Part shown: one piece after another, positions 1 through 8,398 of the stretch
Position numbering within the stretch: position 1 is the stretch's first letter
Layout of the letters: each line of letters begins with the position of its first letter
DNA from: JAVBUP01 sp031555175
GTDB lineage: Bacteria; Bacillota_I; Bacilli_A; Erysipelotrichales; Coprobacillaceae
DNA length: 22,837 bases
Direction: 5' to 3'
Assembly: GCA_031555175.1 (NCBI GenBank)
Contig: JAVBUP010000057.1
Span: forward strand, 1 to 22,837
Notes under the pieces: model-generated
What the model saw: only the letters and a program-made list of their open reading frames with translations
Database searches by the model: none
Told to the model about the DNA's origin: nothing
Made by a program: the position numbers and the translations under genes

Positions 1-1
1 T

Positions 2-36
2 TCTTTATCCTTTCGAATCCTGATAAAGATTTTATC
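2..36. other. Overlapping inverted repeats at window edge
   Basis: Bases 2-9 (TCTTTATC) are the perfect reverse complement of 22-29, and 22-27 (GATAAA) can pair instead with 31-36 (TTTATC), so two mutually exclusive small hairpins are possible. A short T-rich stretch follows. It could be the terminator of a gene ending left of the window, or chance in AT-rich DNA. The rest of 37-184 holds no gene or RNA that I can recognise. Confidence 0.25.
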
Positions 37-184
37 TTAGAATAATCAATAATTTTTAAAATTGACTATTTCTTAGTTCTTTTTGTCATGCCATAAATAT
101 TTTTCATTTATTACTTGACTTCCTCATAGTTGGTCTCCTTTACACTACACTACAATATATGAGAAATACTCGCATTTAGTGTAT

Positions 185-210
185 AAAAAAGCGATTGATT
201 ACTCAATCGC
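185..210 (-). terminator. Terminator of the DUF2089-SHOCT unit
   Basis: An 8-bp perfect stem (191-198 with 203-210, GCGATTGA/TCAATCGC) has a 4-base loop. Read on the minus strand it is followed by six T residues (185-190). It lies about 20 bases after the stop codon of the SHOCT-like gene, as expected for a Rho-independent terminator ending that transcript. Confidence 0.85.
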
Positions 211-231
211 AATTGAAAGTAGTATAAAGAA

Positions 232-603
232 TTATATAATAGATATTTTTACTATACCAGAACTAGTTTCAATATCCGCGATAGTACCAATCTCAGCACT
301 ATCGATAATGTCTTTAATTTCGCTAACGTTAACTTGCTTGCCATCAACATTGATATGACCGTTATTGAATTTCAATGCAAATCTTAATACTGATAGTGGC
401 ATATAAATATTTACACGGTCATGCCCAGTGCTATCTTCTATTATGATATTAACATTTTTACCCTTGCTTTTAGATTTTTTGTCATTTGATGCTGCTCTTT
501 CATTATCATCGACCATCTCTAGCTTATCAAGTAAATTACTAGCTTCTTCTACCGTAATGCTACCTTCTTCTAATAGTTTTAAGATTTTTTCCTTATCTGT
601 CAT
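232..603 (-). CDS. SHOCT-like domain protein (partner of DUF2089 regulator)
   Basis: A 123-residue soluble protein with no signal peptide or membrane segment. Residues 3-29 (KEKILKLLEEGSITVEEASNLL) form the short SHOCT-like helical module also found at the N-terminus of YvlB/DUF4097 proteins. A charged linker (about 30-50) follows, then a compact domain of about 70 residues that I cannot assign. The start ATG follows a strong AAGGAGG that overlaps the end of the upstream DUF2089 gene; the gap is only 14 bases, so the two are co-transcribed and probably translationally coupled. The terminator at 185-210 closes the unit. The known association of SHOCT-like modules with small regulators suggests an oligomerisation or regulatory partner role, but that is inference. 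The exact function is unknown. Confidence 0.75.
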   Translation of the reverse strand: MTDKEKILKLLEEGSITVEEASNLLDKLEMVDDNERAASNDKKSKSKGKNVNIIIEDSTGHDRVNIYMPLSVLRFALKFNNGHINVDGKQVNVSEIKDIIDSAEIGTIADIETSSGIVKISII

Positions 604-617
604 TTTGATTATCCTCC

Positions 618-971
618 TTATAATAATTTAAGTGCTTCTTCAACACTGATTTCCTTATTAGCAATTCTTGAAAGTATATCATCACGATTCTCTTTATCAA
701 CTTTTACATCAAGTCCTAAATGAGAACCCAAACTCTCTAACATTTTTTTTACTGTTGGATATGAGACACCAAGCTCTTTTTCTATTTCTTTAATATTACC
801 TTGTGTCTTTATAAACAACTTAGTCAATAACAATTCTTCTTTAGTTAAATAATTGAATTCATTTAATTCAAATTCGCCATGAATGCTCGTGTTACAATGG
901 TTACAAGTCAGTTCTGTGACCACTAAGTTATCATTGCATATCGGGCAAATACCTATTACTTCCTTTTTCAT
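618..971 (-). CDS. DUF2089 family zinc-ribbon/HTH regulator
   Basis: A 117-residue protein. Its N-terminal zinc ribbon has C9-x2-C12 and C23-x2-C26. Residues about 43-80 resemble a sigma-factor-type helix-turn-helix (LTKEELLLTKLFIKTQGN..., ...LGVSYPTVKKMLESL). The C-terminus (about 97-117, ILSRIANKEISVEEALKLL) repeats the SHOCT-like motif that opens the next gene. This layout is that of DUF2089 proteins, presumed DNA-binding regulators of unknown target. A minus-strand promoter (989-1017) and a GAGGTGA ribosome site support the ATG at 971. It is divergent from a YczE-type membrane protein, so autoregulation and control of that neighbour are plausible. That regulatory role is inferred from context. 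Confidence 0.85.
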   Translation of the reverse strand: MKKEVIGICPICNDNLVVTELTCNHCNTSIHGEFELNEFNYLTKEELLLTKLFIKTQGNIKEIEKELGVSYPTVKKMLESLGSHLGLDVKVDKENRDDILSRIANKEISVEEALKLL

Positions 972-988
972 ATCGTCACCTCACCAAT

Positions 989-1017
989 ATATTATGACTA
1001 TTTAATCAAAAAGTCAA
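989..1017 (-). promoter_or_regulatory. Promoter of DUF2089-SHOCT operon
   Basis: On the minus strand a TTGACT -35 box (1012-1017) and a TAATAT -10 box (989-994) are separated by exactly 17 bp. Transcription would start near 982, leaving a leader of only about 10 bases that is mostly the ribosome binding site. Confidence 0.8.
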
Positions 1018-1032
1018 TATATTTAATTAAAT

Positions 1033-1069
1033 AATTAATAAAATTAATTAATAAATTAATAAAATTAAT
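1033..1069. repeat. ATTAAT repeat array between divergent promoters
   Basis: A 16-bp sequence (AATTAATAAAATTAAT) occurs at 1033-1048 and again at 1054-1069, a period of 21 bp or about two helical turns. The palindromic hexamer ATTAAT appears five times (1034, 1043, 1047, 1055, 1064). The array sits roughly midway between the -35 boxes of the two divergent promoters (ending at 1017 and starting at 1082). It may be an operator or UP-type AT-rich DNA; low complexity makes chance possible. Confidence 0.5.
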
Positions 1070-1081
1070 AATAATGAAATA

Positions 1082-1110
1082 TTGTCTGATTTTGTAGTTT
1101 GTGGTATGAT
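1082..1110 (+). promoter_or_regulatory. Promoter of the YczE-type gene
   Basis: TTGTCT (1082-1087), a 17-bp spacer and TATGAT (1105-1110), with TGG at 1102-1104 giving an extended -10. An AGGAGAG ribosome site at 1122-1128 precedes the ATG at 1134. Confidence 0.8.
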
Positions 1111-1133
1111 ATTATGGCTACAGGAGAGAGAAT

Positions 1134-1781
1134 ATGATTAAATTAATAAAAAAAATAGTAACAATTTGTTTGTCAGTTGTAGTAATTGCATTAGGTGTAT
1201 CACTAATAATTAAGTCGTTGGCTGGTTTAGGTGCATGGGATGCAATATCTAAAGCATTTTCAGATATATTTGGAGTTAAAATTGGCGATGTAATGATGGT
1301 ATTTAATATGGCTTGTATCTTTGGTCAAATTGCAATACTTAAGAAGCAATTCAAATTACCACAATTAATGCAAGTAGGTGTTGTATTTATACTATCCTAT
1401 TTTGCAAATTTCTTTACATATAACTTTGTATTAACAAAAAATATTCAAGCAGGCTCATTTATAATGTCTGTATTGTTATTAGTAATTGCTTATATCATTT
1501 GTGCATTTGGAGTATCAGTAGTTATGTGTATCAACTATATAAGTATGCCTTTAGAAGCGCTTTGCTTGGCAATCTCAGAAAACACAACAAAACTAGGGTT
1601 TGGTAGAATTCGTCAGTTAGTAGATGTTATCTGTATAGTTATCTGCTTGGTATTAATGTATTTATTTAAATTGGAAAATATAATTTCATGGGGAACTTTT
1701 GTAGGAATGGTTATCTTTGGACCGTTACTAGATATGATGATGCCAAAAATTCAACCATTTATTGATAGAGAGTTAAAATAA
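1134..1781 (+). CDS. YczE/YyaS/YitT-type integral membrane protein
   Basis: A 215-residue hydrophobic protein with about five membrane segments (roughly 8-28, 52-70, 80-100, 108-132 and 160-196) and short loops. The first loop motif GLGAWD (31-36) followed by a GVKIGD segment, and the C-terminal WGTFVGMVIFGPLLDMM segment, match the YczE-like family. A B. subtilis member, YczE, lies next to surfactin genes and family members have been linked to lipopeptide production, but the molecular activity is unknown. No biosynthetic genes lie nearby here. It has its own promoter, a good AGGAGAG ribosome site and a terminator whose stem begins in the stop codon, so it is monocistronic. It is divergent from the DUF2089 regulator, which may control it (inference). 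Confidence 0.85.
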   Translation: MIKLIKKIVTICLSVVVIALGVSLIIKSLAGLGAWDAISKAFSDIFGVKIGDVMMVFNMACIFGQIAILKKQFKLPQLMQVGVVFILSYFANFFTYNFVLTKNIQAGSFIMSVLLLVIAYIICAFGVSVVMCINYISMPLEALCLAISENTTKLGFGRIRQLVDVICIVICLVLMYLFKLENIISWGTFVGMVIFGPLLDMMMPKIQPFIDRELK

Positions 1782-1804
1782 TAGCAATTCAAGTGCTATT
1801 TTTT
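1780..1804 (+). terminator. Terminator of the YczE-type gene
   Basis: A 7-bp stem (AATAGCA 1780-1786 with TGCTATT 1794-1800) and 7-base loop, followed by T residues (1801-1804). The stem starts within the TAA stop codon (1779-1781). Confidence 0.75.
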
Positions 1805-1824
1805 AATTCTCTAATTTCACAATA

Positions 1825-1833
1825 TGATATAAT
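1825..1833 (+). promoter_or_regulatory. Extended -10 promoter of addBA
   Basis: TGATATAAT (1825-1833) is a perfect extended -10 (TGnTATAAT). No good -35 box is seen at 16-18 bp upstream. The predicted start near 1840 leaves a very short leader before the AGAGGTGA ribosome site (1841-1848). Confidence 0.65.
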
Positions 1834-1853
1834 AGTTTAAAGAGGTGATCGCT

Positions 1854-4796
1854 ATGTTGATTAAAGTCGGTAAAGCTGATTCAAACAAATTACAATCATC
1901 AGTACATGAAATAATAGCAATTATTAAAGAAGAGCCATTAGGCATGCCAATTTATCTAATAACTAAACAAGAGCATATCTATGAGCTTGAAACACTGTTT
2001 TTACAGCAACTTTCTACTGCTACCATGATGCGTCTGCATATAGTGACTTTAAAGCAATTTGTAGAAGAGCAATGTTTTCAACATCATATTTTTAATATAT
2101 CACCAATATCAAATATGCAATTAGATTTGCATATTATTAATATCATTAGTGAGACAAGTCTATCACTATTACAACACTCTAGTAATAAACTGGGAATGAT
2201 TGAGAAAATCAGAAATGCTTATATCGAGTTTAAGGAACTAGGATATACAAGTATTGACTATGCTAAGTTATCATTATCTAATTTAACACTGAATAAGATA
2301 AGAGATTTAAATATAATTTTTGCAGAGTTACAACGAAGAACATGTAATCAAAAGGTTGGCGGAGAACCATTTTTGGATTTTAAAGCCCTAAATAATATAG
2401 AAATATCAAAAGTGTATGTATGTGGGTATGATTCGTTTACTTACTTAGAAAAAGTTGTAATAGATAAGATAGCATCGGTTTGTGATATAACTATTCATAT
2501 CGATAATGATATAAATAATACAACAGCTTTATATTCATTAACTGATAATACAATCAAAGTATTAAATGGTGTGGTCAAACAATATGAATCTATGCCAATC
2601 CGTAATACATTTAATTTCGATGAGTTTATTACACCTTATCAAGAAGTAGAATATGTTGCCAGTACTATATATAAAAAGATAGTTGATGGTAAAAAATATG
2701 AAGATTTCATTATTTATGCAAAAGATGATAAATATAAAGAATTATTGAAAAGAAACTTGGATTTACTTCAAATTCCATACTATTATGAACAGCCAATAAA
2801 AACTATTACAGCCGTAGATTCTTTAATAATGAAATTAATGGGTTATCTTCAACATAAAGATCAAGATAGTTTAGTATCTATTCTTTACTCGGGATTGTTA
2901 AATTCTAATAAAGACACTTATGAAGAGTATTTACTTGATACACAAGATAATAATCAAAGACTAGGTAAACAACTTATTAGTGGATTAGATGTATTTGATT
3001 TTGAATTAGAGCAGTTAAGTGAAACCTACCAATTATTGACTAGTGTTAAAGAGAAGTTGGTATTGATTAATGATTTATTGGTTAGAAAAGGTATTTATCT
3101 TAAAGCCAAGTACTTTACAGATATTAATGCATCAATGGCATTATTTAATGAGTTTATTAATGAGTTCACTAATTTTGAATTTGATTTAGATGCAAATACA
3201 TTAATCAAACTTTATGAGCAATATGCTCAAAAAAGTAGTAAGGAGATAAGATTAAAAGATTCTGTTTATATTGTATCTTTAAATCATTACCTAGCTGCAG
3301 TTAATAAAGAAGTATTTATTTTAGGAATGCATGAGCAAGGACAGCTTGCATATACAAGAAATCAATCAATATTTAGTATTGAAGAAAGGGAAGAACTGGC
3401 AAAAATATACCCGATTACAGTAGCTAATACTAAATACGAAAGCGATGTAATTCATTTTAGAAATATTTGTGAGCTAGCAGATGTTGTAAATTTAACATTA
3501 GCTACAAGTGATTTAGATGGAAAAACAAAACTGCTATCATCACACTATAAAATGCTTTTAGCAGAGAAAAAAAGGCAGTCTATAATTCATGATCCATTAG
3601 AGTTTGATTATGGTAGTAAAGAGTATACGAATTATAAAGCACTATTAGCTGGGTTGAAGGCAAGAAATATTGATTATAATAAAGCCGAAAATTTATTGGT
3701 GGAATATGTGGAGCAGCTATATTTTAGTAATGGTTTATTACATGGAGGACTAAGTTATATTGAAAAATATAATCAATGTCCATTTGCTTATTTTATCAAA
3801 TACGGTTTAAATGTTGATCGCCCCTATATCGATACAATATTTACACAAGACGGTAATATAAATCATCATATTATGGAGAAAGCATACGGTTATCATCAAG
3901 ATGGTTTATCTGATGAAGATATTAAAAATGAGATAAATAAAGAGGTTGAGCAATATGTCCTAGATAATCCACTTGTTTTGGAGACGGAATTAATTGCTTC
4001 ATATCTTGCACAAAAGAAATATGATTTATTTAATGTCGTCAAAGCAGAGATTAGACATTATCAAAATACCGATTTTAAGCTTAAGGAAATAGAGTATAAA
4101 CTAGATACAAACAGTTATGAAATAATTATCGATGATACACATAAAATGGTTGTTCATGGACGGTTAGATAGAGTAGATACATATACTCATCAAGACGTTA
4201 CATATGCTAAAGTAGTTGATTACAAGCGTTATGATAAAGATGTAAATCTGCCTAAGATATTAGAAGGATTAGATATTCAATTAGTACTATATCTAGATAT
4301 GTATACTAAACAAAACAATAGTAAGCCAGCTGGAATACTATATTATCAAACAGCAAATCATGTTCTAAAAGAAAAGGACAATGTTGAAGACTATGTTTTG
4401 AAATATAAAATGAAGGGATATGTTCTAGAAGATAAATTTATTGTTTATCGCATGGATAATACTATATCACTAGATAATCCTAAATCAGATAGTATTCCAG
4501 TAGCGTTAAAAAAAGATGGAGAGTTTACTGCATACTCTAGTGTTATAAGAGAGAAAGATTGGCAAAATTTATTTGAGCTATTAAAAGTCAAAATCGAAGA
4601 AATCGCTAAGCAGATAATTACTGGAGATATTTCGATAAGACCTGTCGTAACTGGTGAGGCTAGTGGTAATGCTTGCAAATATTGTCCATATAGTAGTATT
4701 TGTAATCGTGACAGATTAAGTCCAGATAATTATCAACGACGAATTAATTTATTAAGTAAAGATGATGCAATGAAGAAAATTGGAGGTGAGGAGTAA
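1854..4796 (+). CDS. addB: AddB, ATP-dependent helicase/nuclease subunit B
   Basis: One subunit of the AddAB helicase-nuclease that resects double-strand DNA ends for RecA-dependent recombination. I take the ATG at 1854 (980 residues); a GTG at 1845 lies inside the AGAGGTGA ribosome site and is unlikely. The C-terminal nuclease shows GRLDRVD (769-775), VVDYK (D789, K791) and a following QLVLYL helix. The four cysteines of the iron-sulphur staple are present: C642 (QCPFAYF) and C941, C944, C950 (CxxCx5C). The N-terminus, where Bacillus AddB carries a P-loop (GRSGSGKT), reads GKADSNKL, so the Walker A motif looks eroded. The protein is shorter than B. subtilis AddB (about 1166). Its TAA shares a base with the ATG of addA, giving translational coupling. 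Confidence 0.93.
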   Translation: MLIKVGKADSNKLQSSVHEIIAIIKEEPLGMPIYLITKQEHIYELETLFLQQLSTATMMRLHIVTLKQFVEEQCFQHHIFNISPISNMQLDLHIINIISETSLSLLQHSSNKLGMIEKIRNAYIEFKELGYTSIDYAKLSLSNLTLNKIRDLNIIFAELQRRTCNQKVGGEPFLDFKALNNIEISKVYVCGYDSFTYLEKVVIDKIASVCDITIHIDNDINNTTALYSLTDNTIKVLNGVVKQYESMPIRNTFNFDEFITPYQEVEYVASTIYKKIVDGKKYEDFIIYAKDDKYKELLKRNLDLLQIPYYYEQPIKTITAVDSLIMKLMGYLQHKDQDSLVSILYSGLLNSNKDTYEEYLLDTQDNNQRLGKQLISGLDVFDFELEQLSETYQLLTSVKEKLVLINDLLVRKGIYLKAKYFTDINASMALFNEFINEFTNFEFDLDANTLIKLYEQYAQKSSKEIRLKDSVYIVSLNHYLAAVNKEVFILGMHEQGQLAYTRNQSIFSIEEREELAKIYPITVANTKYESDVIHFRNICELADVVNLTLATSDLDGKTKLLSSHYKMLLAEKKRQSIIHDPLEFDYGSKEYTNYKALLAGLKARNIDYNKAENLLVEYVEQLYFSNGLLHGGLSYIEKYNQCPFAYFIKYGLNVDRPYIDTIFTQDGNINHHIMEKAYGYHQDGLSDEDIKNEINKEVEQYVLDNPLVLETELIASYLAQKKYDLFNVVKAEIRHYQNTDFKLKEIEYKLDTNSYEIIIDDTHKMVVHGRLDRVDTYTHQDVTYAKVVDYKRYDKDVNLPKILEGLDIQLVLYLDMYTKQNNSKPAGILYYQTANHVLKEKDNVEDYVLKYKMKGYVLEDKFIVYRMDNTISLDNPKSDSIPVALKKDGEFTAYSSVIREKDWQNLFELLKVKIEEIAKQIITGDISIRPVVTGEASGNACKYCPYSSICNRDRLSPDNYQRRINLLSKDDAMKKIGGEE

Positions 4797-7700
4797 TGGC
4801 AAAAAAGTTTAATCAACAGCAACTCCTTGCAATCAATAAGCAAGATGCAGACATTTTAGTATCGGCAGCTGCTGGTTCTGGAAAGACGACAATTCTAGTT
4901 GAACGCGTAGTGCAGAAAATACTGCAAGGGTATTGTGATGTAGATAAGATGTTAATATTAACATTTACTGAAGCAGCAGCCGCAGAGATGAAGCAAAGGA
5001 TTGATGAAAGTCTTAGTCAAAGCATTGCTTATTGGCAAAATGAAGGTGATGAATCAAAACAAAAGGCGTTATTATTGCAAAAAGAAAAACTATCAGATGC
5101 CTATATTTCAACATTCCATGCGTTTTGTTCACGTATCTTAAAACAATACTCTTATTTAGTTGATATTGATCCAGACTTTGATATGCTAGAAGAAGGGCAA
5201 GCCCGTATTTTACAAACTGAAGTCTTGAATAATCTTTTAGTTAGTAAGTGGGTTAATGAAGCAGAATTTCTAGATATTAATAGGTTATATTTCAATGATA
5301 TTGACTATGCTGGCTTGAAAGAAATGATTTTGCGTTTATATTACATTACAACTGGTTACAGTGACACATCTGCCTGGTTAAATCATATTATAAGTTTTTT
5401 ACAAGAGAGAAGTAATTATCAGAAAAGTACAGTTTATCAATTTATTAAAGATGATTGCCTTAGCTATATCGACAAGATTACTTTGCAAATAGAAAAGCTA
5501 AAAGAGTATAGCGATATAAATAATTTCGACAAGTATATAACTGATTTATATCCGGAAGAGCTAGTAGTTGTTAAGACATTAAAAGATTATATTTCAAAAA
5601 CTGACCATGATTATAATACAATGGTCAGTCAAATATCATCAATTGTTACTGGAAATCAAAAGGGTAGTAATATGAAGTATCCAGAGGGAACTGACGAGGC
5701 AGTTAAAAAGGAGTTTAGTAAACGTAGGGCAAAGATTAAGGATGATTTAAAGAGTATTCTTAGCACATTTTACTGCTATGATGAGCAAACACAACTAAAA
5801 CACTTAGAGCATAATTATAATTTTATTGTGATGCTAGGTAAGTATGTTTTAGATTTTAAAGAAAGTTTTTCGCAATCTAAAAAAACCAATAACTATTTAG
5901 ATTTTAATGATTTAGAGCAACTTTCAATGAAAATTTTAACGGATAGAAGTAATGGAGTTGCGACATTTTATAATGAATTATTCCATGAGATAATGATTGA
6001 TGAATATCAAGATACAAATGGTGTGCAAGAGTATTTAATTGAGCTTATTGTGTCTAGTGGTAAGAAAATTAATCGCTTCATGGTTGGAGATATGAAACAG
6101 TCTATCTATCGCTTCCGCCAAGCTGATCCATTACTGTTTAAAAATAAATATGATGCTTTCCAAAATTTAGATAATAATCTAGTGCAAGAAAGTGTTAAGG
6201 TTAATCTAGGGTATAATTACCGTTCAAAGGTACAAGTATTAGATAGTATTAACTACATTTTTAATCAAATAATGGATACACAACTGGGAGAACTAGAATA
6301 TTATAATGATGCTAGCGCTAAATTGAATTTTGATCAGAATGTTTTCAAAATATTAGATAATAATGACAATATGTTTACAACAGAGGTTATTGTTCTTGAT
6401 GAAGATGCAGGTGTGGATGGATTTGAGGAGACTAAAGAATCTCCAGAAAAATCTGCAAAAGAGGCCAACATTGTCGCAAATAGGATTTTGGAATTGATTG
6501 GGAAACCACTTTATGATAATAGTGGCAATTATATTAAGGATACAGAACTAAAAGATATTGTAGTATTATCGAGAAATGGATCGAATCTATATCATTTTAA
6601 AAAAGTTTTTGATGAAAGAAATATTCCGTGTGTGATTAATTTGAAAAATGGATTTATGAATGCAAACGAAATAGTATCATTGATCGCTTTGATTAAGTTC
6701 TTATCGAATATAAATGATGATATTAATGCTTTGGCTGTTTTAAGAGCTCCATTTAGATTTAGTGATTTCACGGAGAATGAGTTAGCAAAGATAGTTGGTA
6801 AAAAACCAAAAGATAAAACTGTTTATCAATTAATTGAGGAGTCATCACATGAAAAAGCTGTTATTTTTGTCAAGGCTATTAATGGAATGCAAGAATATTC
6901 TTTGACTCATGATATATACGAATTAGTAAAAAATATTTATAAAGAAACTAATCTTAGAGAATATGTTTTAAATCAAAATAATGCTTTGCAAAAACAGGCA
7001 AACCTAGATTTATTTCTGGAGGATATTCTGGGATATGCCAAGAGTGGTTTTGATTTAATATTCTTATCGAAATACTTTAGACAATTGGAAGAAATTGGGT
7101 ACGATAAAAAAGGGGCTCAAATTGCTAGTAAGGAAGATAACGTTGTAAACTTTATGACAATTCATTCATCAAAGGGATTGCAATTTCCAATAGTATTTCT
7201 GATTGAAACACATGTAAGTTTTAATGTGCAAGACTCTAGGAATGTAGAACAAGTTGATTCTCAATATGGTATAGGAGTTTCATATAGTGGATTGGTTAAT
7301 GTTGAGGGCTTTAATCCAGTAGTTAAAAGAGATACATCAGTATACAAAGAATTCATTAAGCGAAAGAATCATGATAAATTATTGTCAGAAGAGATGAGGC
7401 TATTATATGTTGCACTTACAAGGGCTGAAAGCAAAATAATTATTACTGGTTTAGGGAAAAGAGATACGATTGATAGCTGGATTATTGATGCGAGAAATCA
7501 AAGTGACATAATTCTGCCATATCATGTTAGAACGTCTAGAAACTATATGCAGTGGATTATTTATGGAATTGCAAGACATAGTAAAGTAGGTGGTTATGCT
7601 GGTCTATGTGATATTGAAGGTACTAGTGATTTCAAACTTGATATATTGAATAGCTTTGAGAGTGATAAAGTATATAATACCCCATCTCATAGTTTAACGA

Positions 7701-8314
7701 TGCCAGATGTATCGCGCTATACAGCATATACGCCAATATATGATCAAACACCATATCGACAATCTGTTACACAGCTTAAGCAACTATCTTCATCACCTCA
7801 TGTAACCTATTATGATATTGAAGAGGAACCAAGCGAGGTGGCAGGGAATGTAAGAGGAACTTTAATCCATAAATTCATGGAATACTTGCCAACTACCAAA
7901 CAGTTAGATATATCCCTTGTTTTGCAAGATTTAACTACTAAAGGATTGTTTACTAGTGAAGAGAGTGAAGTTATACGTAAAGCATTGCCATACATAGAAC
8001 GATTCAAAGATAGTGATTGTTTTAATGTAATGTTATCTGCAAATAAGATCTATAAAGAATTGCCATTTGTAACTAAATCTAGTAGTGGCACATTAATTCA
8101 TGGAATTATGGATGCTGTATGTGAGGTAGAAGATAAAATCATAGTCATTGATTATAAGAGTGATAGGGTTAGAGAAAATGATGACCTTTATGAGCGCTAC
8201 CGTGTACAAATGGAGTATTACATGAATGCTCTAAAAGAGTTATATCCACATAAAGAGATTTATGCATATGTCTACTTTATACAAATAGCTAAAACATATA
8301 TTTATAAGGTATAA
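4796..8314 (+). CDS. addA: AddA, ATP-dependent helicase/nuclease subunit A
   Basis: A superfamily 1A 3'-5' DNA helicase with a C-terminal RecB-type nuclease, partner of AddB in end resection. It has 1172 residues, close to the family norm. Motifs in order: Q-motif FNQQQLLAI (5-13), Walker A AAGSGKTT (25-32, K30), motif Ia ILTFTEAAAAEM, YISTFHAFC, Walker B MIDEYQDT (D402, E403), GDMKQSIYRFRQAD, YRS, motif V TIHSSKGLQFPIVFL and motif VI RLLYVALTRAE. The nuclease has HGIMD (D1106) and IDYK (D1119, K1121) with a following QMEYY helix, so both helicase and nuclease look active. GGAGGTGAGG just upstream and the one-base TAATG overlap with addB fix the start. A bidirectional hairpin downstream ends the operon. 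Confidence 0.96.
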   Translation: MAKKFNQQQLLAINKQDADILVSAAAGSGKTTILVERVVQKILQGYCDVDKMLILTFTEAAAAEMKQRIDESLSQSIAYWQNEGDESKQKALLLQKEKLSDAYISTFHAFCSRILKQYSYLVDIDPDFDMLEEGQARILQTEVLNNLLVSKWVNEAEFLDINRLYFNDIDYAGLKEMILRLYYITTGYSDTSAWLNHIISFLQERSNYQKSTVYQFIKDDCLSYIDKITLQIEKLKEYSDINNFDKYITDLYPEELVVVKTLKDYISKTDHDYNTMVSQISSIVTGNQKGSNMKYPEGTDEAVKKEFSKRRAKIKDDLKSILSTFYCYDEQTQLKHLEHNYNFIVMLGKYVLDFKESFSQSKKTNNYLDFNDLEQLSMKILTDRSNGVATFYNELFHEIMIDEYQDTNGVQEYLIELIVSSGKKINRFMVGDMKQSIYRFRQADPLLFKNKYDAFQNLDNNLVQESVKVNLGYNYRSKVQVLDSINYIFNQIMDTQLGELEYYNDASAKLNFDQNVFKILDNNDNMFTTEVIVLDEDAGVDGFEETKESPEKSAKEANIVANRILELIGKPLYDNSGNYIKDTELKDIVVLSRNGSNLYHFKKVFDERNIPCVINLKNGFMNANEIVSLIALIKFLSNINDDINALAVLRAPFRFSDFTENELAKIVGKKPKDKTVYQLIEESSHEKAVIFVKAINGMQEYSLTHDIYELVKNIYKETNLREYVLNQNNALQKQANLDLFLEDILGYAKSGFDLIFLSKYFRQLEEIGYDKKGAQIASKEDNVVNFMTIHSSKGLQFPIVFLIETHVSFNVQDSRNVEQVDSQYGIGVSYSGLVNVEGFNPVVKRDTSVYKEFIKRKNHDKLLSEEMRLLYVALTRAESKIIITGLGKRDTIDSWIIDARNQSDIILPYHVRTSRNYMQWIIYGIARHSKVGGYAGLCDIEGTSDFKLDILNSFESDKVYNTPSHSLTMPDVSRYTAYTPIYDQTPYRQSVTQLKQLSSSPHVTYYDIEEEPSEVAGNVRGTLIHKFMEYLPTTKQLDISLVLQDLTTKGLFTSEESEVIRKALPYIERFKDSDCFNVMLSANKIYKELPFVTKSSSGTLIHGIMDAVCEVEDKIIVIDYKSDRVRENDDLYERYRVQMEYYMNALKELYPHKEIYAYVYFIQIAKTYIYKV

Positions 8315-8345
8315 TTCTATTGTCCAAACTTAATTTTATAAAAAT

Positions 8346-8378
8346 AACCCCGCTATTAATTACCTTAATAACGGGGTT
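8346..8378. terminator. Bidirectional terminator between addA and SNF2 gene
   Basis: AACCCCG (8346-8352) pairs with CGGGGTT (8372-8378). After one C-A mismatch the stem continues with TATTAA/TTAATA around a 5-base loop. T-rich tracts follow in both directions, serving the convergent addA and SNF2 transcripts. Confidence 0.9.
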
Positions 8379-8398
8379 TATTTCTTGACTATATTCTT

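Noticed and set aside
1..45. Plus-strand frame ending in TAA at 43-45 that could be the C-terminus of a gene left of the window.
   Set aside because: Only 14 codons are available and they match no family that I recognise; an inverted repeat also covers this stretch.
104..140. Minus-strand AAGGAG followed by ATG and a 7-codon reading frame (MRKSSNK, then TGA), a possible leader peptide.
   Set aside because: No promoter is visible after the upstream terminator, no downstream gene is in the window, and short frames behind AGGAG-like sequences occur by chance.
1018..1081. AT-rich repeats as a replication origin or CRISPR-like array.
   Set aside because: No DnaA boxes are seen, the units are short and imperfect and there are no spacers; a divergent-promoter operator explains the position better.
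1845..1853. GTG at 1845 as the start of addB, adding three residues.
   Set aside because: It lies inside the AGAGGTGA ribosome site; the ATG at 1854 has correct spacing.
4445..4678. Antisense open frame of 77 codons inside addB, and similar antisense frames within other genes (for example 13288-13521, 15758-16066, 20021-20344).
   Set aside because: They lie opposite strongly conserved genes, lack ribosome sites and resemble no family; they are shadows of the real coding frames.
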